Positions 7,601 through 15,805 of a DNA stretch of 15,805 bases are shown here, in pieces. The DNA lies in assembly GCF_001949145.1 (NCBI RefSeq), contig NW_019091743.1, positions 14,081-29,885 of the forward strand, in the 5' to 3' direction. Origin of the DNA: Acanthaster planci. Taxonomy: Eukaryota > Echinodermata > Asteroidea > Valvatida > Acanthasteridae. Below the pieces are notes generated by a model, which was not told the DNA's origin, did no database searches, and saw only the letters and a list, made by a program, of their open reading frames with translations. A program made the position numbers and the translations under genes. How positions within the stretch are numbered: position 1 is the first letter of the stretch; each line of letters opens with the position of its first letter.

Positions 7601-10600
7601 CTACAGGAATGATAGTGACAAGATCGGCAAACTTCATTGTTTTCTTGCTGTTGACAAGATGAAATCTGTAAGCGTTTAAGCTGAAGCATACAATCATACT
7701 ACTTGTGAAGCATAGTGCAGTAAAAGGTTATTGATTACAAAATAGTTTTGTCCTTAATGAAGAATGAAAACTTTTCATCAATCCTTGTACGATTTAGACT
7801 ACATGTATGTATGATGAATTCTTGTCTCGACCATGCCTACTTCAACCTTGATAGGCTATGGTCATGAACATAATCATCTGAAGACATTCTTCCTTACATT
7901 TACAAGAAGGAGCTGTTCATGCTTCAAACTGCCATGACTCAAGGTAAAAATGTCGCAAACAACATGTTTGGTAACAAATTGCACACCAATGAAAACACAA
8001 CAAAACTACCAATATATGCTTTGATGAAGAGGGCGCTGTACAACACTGCTGATGGGGATAAAAAGTACAGAAAATCAGAAAGGCAGTGCTTTATACCAAT
8101 GTTGTTTCCCAGTCTCTGGACCTTGGTCCTTCAGGGGTTGATCTTGCATGAATGGAACACAGGGAATTCTATGTTCAGTCTGTTGCATAAGAGTATTCCA
8201 AGATCGAATATGAAACATTTCTCACATTTTCTGCTTGTGTCAGACTTCTTGTTTCATATAAGCGACGTTAGTCACATTACAGTTTCCTATTTCTTGATAC
8301 AGATCTTTGCATTAAATTAAACTCTGCAATGTCTTTTGGTCACAAGGACTGGATAGTAGAGGGCAGATGAGAGAGTGCTCCATGGTGGTCTGCTTCTCCA
8401 CAGTCACAGGAGGTTGGTCCAGTCTTGTAATCCCATCTGATCAGAGCAACCCTGGATCATCCAGTTCTTGTTCTCAGACAGTTCAGAGTTTTCCACTGGG
8501 CCCATTCTGCGTCTGAGGCAGCAGGGAGTTTTTCAGCAGGTGGAATTCCCATGTCAACTGGAGGTGGTTCATTCTTGGAGTTCTTCCATCCAGAGCTGGA
8601 GTCTGGTTTCTTTCCGGAATTTTGTCAGGGCCTGGAATATGGCTGAGGAAGCTTCATCCCGACTTTAGTCATTGTGTGGAAGGTTGAAGTCCAGGGAGGA
8701 GGTGGCGTTTGTCTTTTGTGGCATATATCATCTCAATGTGAGACACTGCCTGATACCGGCAGAGGCAATACCAGCAAGGAGGGGTAGGCTGTTTTTGTTG
8801 GTGGGTTTCAGGGATCCAGTGATTAAACAGCAGGAGCTGGGTCAAATTTCTTGGCACGGGCTGATCTTTCCCATACAGGACAGGCAAGTTTTGTAGAGGA
8901 ACAGCACAGGGCTAGGGAGGTTGTTCTTAAGGTGGCTGCTGTGGCTCCCCATTTTGAGTTGGTCAGTGTCTTTGTCACTTGTGACAGTAATTGGCATAGT
9001 TTTGATACACACCTGTACTACTGATGAGTTTGGCACCTACCCGTCAGTGCTTGTACTGCAATACTCGCCATTACATTGACTCCTCAACTTGCATCAATAG
9101 CCTACACAGCCATTATTGCACCCATGGCAAGTACACCTTCACTATGACAAACTTTGTTTACTGCATCACTTGCAAAAGATGTGACACAATTTACGTCTCA
9201 GAAACACAGCTATGCCTCACCATCAGATTTACCAAACATCTGCACAGTGTCAGAAAATAGCAACCATTATCTTCAGCACAACACTTCGACACACATCTCA
9301 CACTTGTGATGACATGCAGGTGTGCCTCGCAGCTAGGACACCAACACAAAGAACATGAGCAGCATTTCATATTCAATCTCCCATTCGTGCAGAATAAAAG
9401 GACCAAGGTCTGAAAGCTTGGGAGCTACTGTGAGGAGCATCGCCTTGCTAATTTTCTGTACTATTTACCAAAACATGGTGATACTTACCTTGATGATATG
9501 TATTGTCTTGTGAATGGCCAACCGTGACAGGGCCCCTGGGATTGTTGACAACAATGGTTGAAGAAGCAAGAGAAGTAACTGCCAATGAGTCAGTTTGCAC
9601 AGGGCCACCCATTTGTTGTTGATCTCCAAATTGAACTTGGTTCCTTGCATATTGCTCAACTTCTGTAAGCCATCAAAAGATGATGTAAAATATCATTTGC
9701 TTTCCCCAGCCTACTTTTTGTAAGATGCCATATTTTTAAAATGTATTTACGTTTTCAAGCAGAAATTTAAGGACTCCGATTCTTTTTCACTAATGGAGCA
9801 TTATTTATAAATAAAACATCTTTCAGCATAAATTTCTCATATTCTCTGATTCCCTTATAATTGACATTTGCAGCACAAGTATAAATCCACATGCATTCAG
9901 CATCTAACCTCGTAACATCAAACATTTGAGCAACAGAATTCAGAATAAAGTTGACAGGTTTCAAGAACAGGGACATATATTCCAAAGGCCATTTTGCACT
10001 GCACTTTTACGACCAAGATATTACTTAACAGCATTTAACTTCAGTATTATACTGATGTCATGTTTCTTGGTCAGGTAAAAAGTAGGATTACCTTCTTTAG
10101 ACACTTTATATGGAAATTGGCCCCAAGAAAGAAAATTAAGTTAACGGCACGTCTACATGTACATACCTCTTGCCAAATTATTAAGACCAACAGTGTCTTC
10201 TCTGAGGGCAGTCAACAATCTTGCCAGAATGTTAGGATTCTCGCCATTTCTTGAGACAAATTCACTGAGGACTTCCGCGTTTTGACCAAAGAGATCATGT
10301 GGGTGCCGCACCTTGATCGCTTGTATCTCAGTATTTTCCAAACCCAACTCTAAAGCTAAGGGTAATAACTTGTTGCCAATCTTCCTTGCTATTCTGCCAC
10401 AGCTGACATTATTCAGAACCTTTGGCACAGTACCTACACGTACAGGTAGGATTGAGAGAAACGGACAAAATCTAAACCTATAAAAATAACAGCTGAATCA
10501 TTTCAAACTCATTGGCAAGTAGAAACATCTGACATGTTTAACACATTGTATTGTTAACTTTGCTGCAAGAGAGTCACTAAAATCTTCATCCACATGGGTA

Positions 10601-10665
10601 TTTAACTTGTGAAGAACAAACAGGAAACATGAAGAAATAAAAACAGCACTAAGCTTACCTGGCAT
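7476..10665 (-). CDS. Spliced death-domain protein with RHIM-like motifs, 190 residues
   Basis: Four exons on the minus strand join in one frame: 10665-10659, 10433-10167, 9662-9489 and 7600-7476. Coding lengths of 7, 267, 174 and 125 total 573 bases, exactly 191 codons with the stop. Splice sites are CAG|gtaagc, GAG|gtatgt and AAG|gtaagt, with acceptors gtgtag, ttacag and cctgtag. Every junction is phase 1. The protein has Met-Pro, a death domain (residues about 5-91), a segment with RHIM-like motifs (101-109 and 137-145) and an acidic end (QENDDGCDDV). There is no signal peptide or membrane segment, so it should be cytosolic. Known death domains form oligomers by homotypic contact and RHIMs form amyloid; an adaptor role in cell death or innate immunity is inferred. 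The ATG has A at -3. Splicing further downstream and alternative first exons cannot be excluded. No orthologue is named. Confidence 0.7.
7601..8334. other. Intron 3 sequence, no gene called
   Basis: A plus-strand open frame at 7919-8320 (133 codons) is present, but its translation has no recognisable domain. It begins in ordinary intronic sequence and ends in a hydrophobic low-complexity part. It could be a remnant of another mobile element. Confidence 0.35.
8335..8990 (-). mobile_element. Decayed LINE ORF2 C-terminal fragment
   Basis: Read on the minus strand, several frames together give the ordered motifs of a LINE C-terminus: SKWGATAATLRTTSLAL (near 8970-8920), CPVWERSARAKKFD (near 8885-8845), ITGSLKPTNKNSLPLLAGI (near 8825-8765), then LPAASDAEWAQWKTLNCLRT (near 8535-8475), RWDYKTGPTSCDCGE (near 8435-8390) and a Met-Glu-His/Ile-Cys-Pro remnant by 8350. 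The last part is the CDCGE...TMEH...CP zinc-ribbon-like end of many LINE polymerase proteins. At least three frameshifts and several stops break it, so it is old. It is a different family from the LINE at 4561-5926. It lies inside intron 3 of the death-domain gene, in the same orientation as that gene. Confidence 0.8.
9027..9425 (+). mobile_element. Penelope-like element GIY-YIG endonuclease fragment
   Basis: The plus-strand frame 9024-9260 gives the Cys-rich lead and GIY-YIG core typical of Penelope-like retroelements: RQCLYCNTR, then THGKYTFTMTN, then FVYCITCKRC, then TIYVSETQLCLTIRFTKH. The two halves of the GIY-YIG motif are VYCI and IYVS (the usual Gly is Ser). The catalytic-type Arg is in IRFTKH. 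A TAG at 9258-9260 stops the frame, but HF-DTH and similar downstream residues to about 9420 look like the rest of the domain with further breaks. The reverse transcriptase part is absent. It is almost head to head with the LINE fragment at 8990, suggesting nested insertion into the intron. Confidence 0.75.
9489..9662 (-). CDS. Exon 3, two RHIM-like amyloid motifs
   Basis: A 174-base phase 1-1 exon, acceptor GGCTTACAG and donor AAG|GTAAGTATC. Codons 93-149 are Gln/Asn/Gly-rich. VQFGDQQQM (residues 101-109) follows the RHIM core pattern [IV]-Q-[IVL]-G-x-x-N-x-[ML], with Phe at position three and Gln for Asn. VTVGHSQDN (137-145) is a weaker second copy. Both are near a GPV tripeptide (GGPVQT, RGPVTVG). 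In RIPK1, RIPK3, TRIF and ZBP1 the RHIM core forms amyloid filaments; the same is inferred here, not shown. Confidence 0.65.
9767..10016 (-). other. Unassigned open frame inside intron 2
   Basis: A minus-strand frame open for about 80 codons (contains DVTRLDAECMWIYTC and YKGIREYEKFMLKDV) looks protein-like, but I recognise no family. No acceptor puts it in phase with exon 2, so I do not place it in the death-domain transcript. It may be a transposon remnant. Confidence 0.2.
10167..10433 (-). CDS. Exon 2, complete death domain
   Basis: A 267-base phase 1-1 exon encodes a whole death-fold domain of about 88 residues. Recognisable features in order are the first helices (KVLNNVSCGRIARKIGN), the central LLPLALELGLENTEIQAIK with the typical leucines and Glu-Ile-Gln, then the HPHDLFGQN and VLSEFVSRNG helices, and NILARLLTALRED at the end. 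The length fits a death domain (about 80-90 residues). A single symmetric exon for the entire domain fits exon shuffling. Confidence 0.85.
10659..10665 (-). CDS. Exon 1 coding part, start codon
   Basis: ATG CCA G followed by the donor GTAAGC. The single leftover base completes a Gly codon with the first two bases of exon 2. AATAATGCC has A at -3. The 5' UTR continues upstream for an unknown length. Confidence 0.55.
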
Positions 10666-11192
10666 TATTGATGTTAGGACGTATAAAACTCACCAGCTGG
10701 GCTCAACATACATGTACATGTACGTGCATCTGTGTCTGTTGTATGGAAAAACACAAAATTTCAAATTATTCTACAAACTTGTAATGGAATATGACACATG
10801 GGTTTATCAACCTAGCTTGGACCATGGAGTATTTTCAAATTACCATCACTCTTCCTAGGTACTGTATCTGTGTTGCATATAAGTGAGTTGTTCTTCAAGT
10901 TCCAGTAGAATGGACTTTATCAATGATTCCTCATTTATGGGTTTTACCTCAAATCAAATAAATGGCTAGAGCTACATCACAGTACCTTGACCAAGTCAAA
11001 AGTGGGTGTGTCCCATCAGTATATGGGCATCTCATGGGGGGCAAGTGGATCATGTGAAAAGTGAAAAACGGAAGAAAAACGCGAAAGAAATGAAACAAAA
11101 GAGATGAAAGGAATAAAAATCACTAATGTACTTGAAAAGCACTCAAATTGACCCCTTCCAGCCGTAAATTGTCTAATTCCCTCCCCCAAATT

Positions 11193-11203
11193 CCCCCCCC
11201 CCC
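11193..11203. repeat. Poly(C) run
   Basis: Eleven C bases in a row within a C-rich stretch at 11176-11203. Confidence 0.8.
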
Positions 11204-12019
11204 TGAAAAAGTACTTTGTCCCCTTCTGGAAAAATCTTGGGGACACTATGCACCAGAAACTTGTTATAATATCATGCGAGTGGATCAACAAGATGCTCTA
11301 ACAAAACCGCGCCAGCCTAAGTTGAACCATCACCCACTGTAGCTACATGTAGCTTCATATGTACACGTACGAGCAAAACTGCCACGTGTACTGAAGGCAA
11401 CATGCAGGCAGGCTTGTTTTGGATTAAACCTCCTGATAAAGGCCTACTGTACATGTAATGCCAGTGTTATACCAACATTAAAACTGTTGTCCAAACTAAC
11501 TATACCCCTAAGACGAGTCTAACTGCAGTGCTACTGCAGCTGGCCTTTCAGCACGTGCACATACATAAGAAGCAAGGAAGCTCCAAGGAGGCTGCCAACC
11601 ATTTGCACATGATACAGGACTCGGAGTACTATCATCCCTTTTTATCGCCCCCCTAAAAATTAAAAAATTTCTTGTGTTATTTTAATTGATTCGAACATTT
11701 ACATATAGATACAGAAGTTTACAGAGGTCTTTCCTTTTTCTGATTCGATCTGGAGGATCCGTTTTTAAAGGGAAAAATGTCCAAAACGTAAATGGTCAAA
11801 TTCTCATCTCATTTTCTCTCTCATCAAATTCTCTCACCTGACTATTATTATTAAAGATTTGTCAGGATCATGACGGTAAGAATTTCCGAGTCAAAAAACA
11901 AAGAAAGAAAGAAAAACAGATACTGTGCCTGTAGGCTACCCGACAAGCTATCGCTTAGTTGAAACATGCAGGAAGGATGGTTAAAATGTCATAGCCTAAA
12001 AACACGGACTGTTTTTAAA

Positions 12020-12075
12020 CCCGGAAATGTAGTTTAGTATAGTAGTGGTAGTAGTACTAGTAAAAAGTAGTAGTC
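12020..12075. repeat. Degenerate TAG trinucleotide repeat
   Basis: The stretch is rich in GTAGT/TAGTAG units (TAGTATAGTAGTGGTAGTAG and similar) and broken by point changes. Confidence 0.6.
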
Positions 12076-12129
12076 GTATCTTACATATATCTGTAAAGTG
12101 TAACAATGTTAGGCAGTTCCTGGCCAAAA

Positions 12130-12480
12130 GTTGCCAGAGATGTCAAACATCTCGAACCGTGGCATTTTTCATAACTTTTATGTAGTTCAAAGCAAATATC
12201 GTGTAGCGCCGCGCTATAGATCTTTGATTCAAAGCTATAATCACCTGTTTTGCTTCCTCCGTACTACACAGGATATCCACGTGACAAGCATTTCTCGTCA
12301 ACGAGTCCTGGGTTAGTTGCCTCGGATATCCGATCGTCTGGTTAACGCAACCACTAAAACCGGCCACGCAGCGTTTGCTGCCCTCTGTTGGTCTGCGTCG
12401 TCTAAGATTATAACCCCAAAATTGCACTCCGTGCATGCGTCAGGCAGTGTGGTATGGTATGGGACGCCCTTTATAACTTT
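12130..12480. promoter_or_regulatory. GC-richer island with CTCF-like site and TATA box
   Basis: This stretch has more G+C and more CpG than its surroundings. On the minus strand it has TATAAA at 12475-12470, an E-box CACGTG near 12280, and CCAACAGAGGGCAGCA at 12391-12376. A minus-strand 97-codon ATG frame (12436-12143) is open but recognisable as nothing. It may be a promoter or insulator; which gene it serves is unclear. Confidence 0.35.
12376..12391 (-). promoter_or_regulatory. CTCF-like binding site
   Basis: CCAACAGAGGGCAGCA fits the core consensus CCASYAGRKGGCRSYR at 15 of 16 positions; only the fourth base differs. CTCF and this motif are conserved across bilaterians. Confidence 0.4.
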
Positions 12481-12719
12481 ATTAGTACAAAAAAATATAT
12501 AAAAGAATAATATAGATGACAAAAACTAATATATATTGGACTAAATAAAATAAATATAAAACGAATCAAATATTTAAAGGACGAAAGAAATATATCTAGA
12601 ATGAAACTAATACATTTTCAGGATGTATTTTTTGCGTTGGGGAGATGTCAATTTTATATAACAGGGTTTGCCCTGACATAAAGTATGAAACCAATCTATA
12701 CTAAGGTTTGCCATATGCA

Positions 12720-13180
12720 CACAAAAATGTGGCGGATATCAAAGAAATTAAAGAAAAGTGCTCAAACACATTATTTCTAAAATTTGGCCACTTAAAAATA
12801 CTGAGGATTTTAGGGAAGAAGGTTTAGCTCTGCTATTCGAGACTCATTTCTTCATGCATTGTCCAGTAAAGACCATATTTCACCATATCTATAAAAAGTA
12901 TAAGTTGCATTTTCCATTTAGAGCTTACTATTTGGCTGGAAACAAAGAGTCCATACTTAAATGTGATTACAAATTCAACACAAACAAAAGAAGGCGGCCA
13001 AAATTTGGATGAAAAGAAACGGACAGGGAAGCGATAACTGAATGGTCTTTCATTTCCATACTGTTGATAGATTTAAGATCTTAAGGAAAGCTCAGGTATC
13101 TCCGATGAGCCAAATAATTCAGACTTTTAAAGGATAGGAATTTTATGCAAAAACAACATCGAAGAAGTTGCATGTTGAAA
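12720..13180 (+). pseudogene. Unrecognised decayed coding remnant
   Basis: A frame of 84 codons (12758-13012, GTG start) reads protein-like text rich in Lys and aromatic residues, for example FHHIYKKYKLHFPF and YYLAGNKESILKCDY. Adjacent frames extend it on both sides: NVADIKEIKEKC just before, TDREAITEWSF after 13018 and KTTSKKLHVEKG near 13150. The changes of frame indicate a decayed gene. I do not recognise the family. An AT-rich stretch at 12482-12720 ahead of it holds nothing I can name. Confidence 0.3.
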
Positions 13181-13189
13181 AGGGTATCT

Positions 13190-14950
13190 GCTTAACATTC
13201 AAACCATTTATTCAACTAACATTTCATTAGATCATTTGTATACATTTCAATAATGTCAGCCGCTTCACTTATTATACTTGTTACAAAATTACGTATTAAC
13301 GCCATTCAACTTAGACTACATAATGTGGGCAATACATAAAAATTGCCATTCGAGCCAAATCTGGGCAAGATAACTTCCTCCAAAAAGTACTTTAATCCCA
13401 AACCTCAAGAGAACAGCTATGGCCTTTACCTTTGCATATCATTCTGGGATGCAAGTAAAAAGAATGTGTCAACATAAATATAGAATGGGGTCGAAGTCAC
13501 CAATCACAATACATCAAATACAAAAGTGACAAGTCCTGTATAAGCTTCGATTTATAAGTGTGGTAAAGCACGCAGGAAAACTTCTATAAAATGTTAGTGT
13601 TCAGCTTCAAGACGCTTTTCCCAACGTAAACGGCTAAAAAATCACACACTGTCCATGTGTCATGTGGCTTAAAATATTTCCGCATGAGTGTTACTATTCC
13701 ATTTTATCATCAAGTGCATGATGAAGTGATCTATACTAAGTAAGAGTGCTATTGACTCCTGTAGCTATTGTTTCGTAGAGGTGTCCTTTCCAGTAACCTG
13801 GCATGATGAAAATGTTTCTCAACCAAATTACATCCTCATTGGTCTGAGCCCTACATACCATGCACCACGGATTCACTACGATATTTGGTGAATTTGAAGA
13901 GGGTTACTTCAATAAAATACACTATTTCATGATTACATCCCAACGTGCAACCGCGGCTCGGTACCCAGCCAAGTCTTGGGTCTGTGTATAATGTGGTGAC
14001 AGCTGGAGTGGTTTACAGTAAGTTGTGCAAAGCTCCCACACTCATGAATGAATGAAAGAAATGAAGGATAACAGCATGTGTACGAGTCATCAACATCAGA
14101 TTTTGTAAGCCATCATTGTCCTTTCATTCTGAGTCAGAGTCTCAGTTTGCTTTAAACTGACAAACAAATAATGTATCAATAATTCATTTACAAATGTTAA
14201 CAGAATCACGGTCAATCTTTTCTGAATCACCTCCTCCAGTCTGGCAAACATCTTCGTTCATCCAGCACTGCTACATAAGCACAGATAGTGGCATAAATTA
14301 TTTACATGTTCTTGTCCTAAACTCTACAACAACCTCAATTAACTATGCATTATAACGTTTTCTTATTTCAGATCTCCAATGAATAATGGTTTCTTCCTTT
14401 AGGTTTACGTAAATGATTAAGGAACTACATGTACCACCACATATTTTAGACAGTTTTAACTGTAGATCAATCTGTGCAACAATTCATTTAATAGTTTAGT
14501 GATCAATATTCAAATAAATATGCTTAGTTATATTTATCTAGCTGTTACAAATTTTTCAAAATGCTCTTACAGACAGACGCAACAGACCAAAATCATTTCT
14601 GCATCCTATTCACAACATAAAACAACTGAAAACTCACTTTAATAAAAAAACACCTGTAACAGCATGGGACATCTTTTTAGTTTGTTTTCAAGTTTCAGAA
14701 ATTACCTCAATCCTTTAAACAGAATAAGGGTACATGACAAAAGTATCTCACTTTCTTAATGTTAAATATATTCAGCCTAAAAGACAGTCCGAGGAAGATA
14801 TGACAATGTGTTATGTAATACAAAATATTTGCTACAAATGAGTGTCACAATGTTTAAAATTGACAAAATAATAACATAGCACTACATCAGCCTAATGACA
14901 GGTTATATATTTGTGTTAGATATGTGTATCTCACAACTGGCAATACAAAT
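13190..14950 (-). other. Probable long 3' UTR of a minus-strand gene
   Basis: From the stop at 14953-14951 to the AATAAA at 13212-13207 no coding frame is evident and the DNA is AT-rich. Both ends have the expected signals, so I read it as one long 3' UTR of about 1.75 kb. Shorter forms ending earlier are possible. Confidence 0.35.
13207..13212 (-). terminator. Candidate poly(A) signal
   Basis: AATAAA on the minus strand. It is the first clear one I noted at the far end of the putative 3' UTR. Confidence 0.35.
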
Positions 14951-15016
14951 TCACCTTTCCATCTCGTCAGCTTTGTGCCAGAAAAGCTTGTTAGTGACAC
15001 TGTGAGCAAATGTCAC
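14951..15016 (-). CDS. Probable last coding exon of an unidentified gene
   Basis: On the minus strand a strong acceptor (pyrimidine-rich TTTTTATCTGTAG) ends at 15017. The next 66 bases read 21 codons and TGA with no gap: the peptide begins VTFAHSVTNKLFW and ends HKADEMER. It looks like the C-terminal end of a globular protein. The exon starts in phase 0. I did not find a convincing upstream exon before 15805, so most of the gene lies outside the window or is missed. The family is not recognised. Confidence 0.45.
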   Translation of the reverse strand: MTFAHSVTNKLFWHKADEMER

Positions 15017-15805
15017 CTACAGATAAAAATAAGTAGGAGTCAATTTACACCAAGGGATGTCCAGTAAAAGCTGATTACTTATAGCACAAGGAATTGTACC
15101 CTGTATCATACAAAATGCCTTGACAGTTTTTCTGAATAATATGATGACAGATAAAACTTTAAAGTATCCCTATTTCAAAGTTTAAGCGAGGTTTCCTAAT
15201 TTTTGGCTGCAATCAAGACTGATTTATACATCCACCACAATTCGGTCTACCTGGCTGTGCCATCAAAAGGACATATTTCCCTTCTTTTCATTGATCATGG
15301 AAGGGAATCATCCAAAGGCTGTAGATATTTGCTAGGCACACACCTAGTAACTGTTTTTTAGACTGGTTCTGTGCCAATACAGCCTCTGTGACTTTGTATT
15401 CCCAAGGTTGGAATCAGACCAGTTTACAATTCCTGACTTTTTCCTTTTGAAAAACTCCCTCCTAAGCCATAAACAAAAAAAGAACATAGCCTACATTGTA
15501 AATGTCTGTGCGAGTGTCCATAGGCGGCCATGTAGAATGGCTGCTGAGCATGTACACAACACCAATAACTCAGTAGAGTGGAACACTTTGCATAATAATC
15601 GCAACAAAGCCGGGAGATTTGACCTAAAAAAAACAAACAACACTGACAAATATATGCAGATAGACCCTTACATTTGTTACTTAACTCTCACAAATCTTTG
15701 ATAAATATCTTGCTAGCATTGATTGTTTTCAAAACTGCTTGCCTAACATTTTGTTTCCAACTTCGGGCACATATGCGCATCTTCAGTGCTACTGTACTAG
15801 AATGG
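15017..15805. other. Putative intron of the right-hand gene
   Basis: There is no confident exon. A donor-like CCAG|GTAGAC lies on the minus strand near 15248, but the sequence before it has stops in the frame it would need. A GGCGGCCAT at 15523-15531 resembles a YY1 site. Open frames of 70-97 codons here have low-complexity translations. Confidence 0.3.

Larger units (their letters stand above)
10690..12120. other. Upstream non-coding sequence of the death-domain gene
   Basis: No gene is supported. It contains TACATGTA palindromes (10711-10724, 11345-11352, 11452), the 14-base perfect palindrome AGCTACATGTAGCT at 11341-11354, an 11-base C run at 11193-11203, a GAAA-rich patch near 11903-11920 and an irregular TAG/AGT repeat at 12020-12075. 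It may hold the promoter or upstream non-coding exons of the death-domain gene. Confidence 0.4.

Noticed and set aside
7919-8320. Plus-strand open frame of 133 codons
   Set aside because: It lies in intron 3 of the minus-strand gene and has no recognisable domain or splice partners. It could be a transposon scrap, but that is unsupported.
12143-12436. Minus-strand ATG frame of 97 codons after a TATA box
   Set aside because: The ATG is only about 35 bases from the TATA box, leaving almost no leader. The Arg-rich translation resembles no family.
15424-15701. Overlapping open frames of 97 and 70 codons on opposite strands
   Set aside because: Neither translation has a domain. The ATGGCCGCC on the minus strand is more easily read as a YY1-like site than a start codon.

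Overview
The window looks like nuclear DNA of an animal, most likely a marine invertebrate. It is AT-rich, has spliced genes with GT-AG introns, and carries decayed LINE-type and Penelope-like retroelement pieces, a tRNA-like SINE trace and many copies of the palindrome TACATGTA. The death-domain gene with phase 1-1 exons fits lancelets, echinoderms, molluscs or cnidarians. I cannot name the species from sequence alone.

Layout. Positions 1-2170 hold a compact block of genes, all on the minus strand, that looks unlike the rest of the window. The first is a Cys-repeat protein (2167-1346), followed by an unrecognised gene of about 207 codons (1296-672) and a small Lys-rich protein (585-358). Each is broken by only one or two stops or a frameshift. 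This arrangement suggests a decaying virus-like or large-transposon insertion, but no hallmark gene proves it. Positions 2530-2970 are degenerate tandem repeats built on a GGATGTCGTCATCC-like palindrome, with a near-exact copy 300 bases away. Positions 4561-5926 are a LINE copy (CR1-like by motif order) that has lost its reverse transcriptase core but keeps the endonuclease end, the C-terminal domain and the 3' tail.

The best gene in the window is on the minus strand from 10665 to 7476. Four exons join in frame with consensus splice sites and phase 1 at every junction. They give a 190-residue protein: a death domain, then a segment with two RHIM-like motifs (VQFGDQQQM and VTVGHSQDN), then a short acidic tail. 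It resembles a small adaptor for death-fold or amyloid signalling in innate immunity or cell death. Its third intron contains a decayed LINE C-terminus (minus strand, 8990-8335) and a Penelope-type GIY-YIG endonuclease fragment (plus strand, 9027-9420), placed head to head.

Farther right, 12130-12480 is a GC-richer island with a CTCF-like site. Positions 12720-13180 hold an unrecognised decayed coding remnant. From 15016 down to about 13190 I see the likely last coding exon and long 3' UTR of a second minus-strand gene whose upstream exons I could not find.
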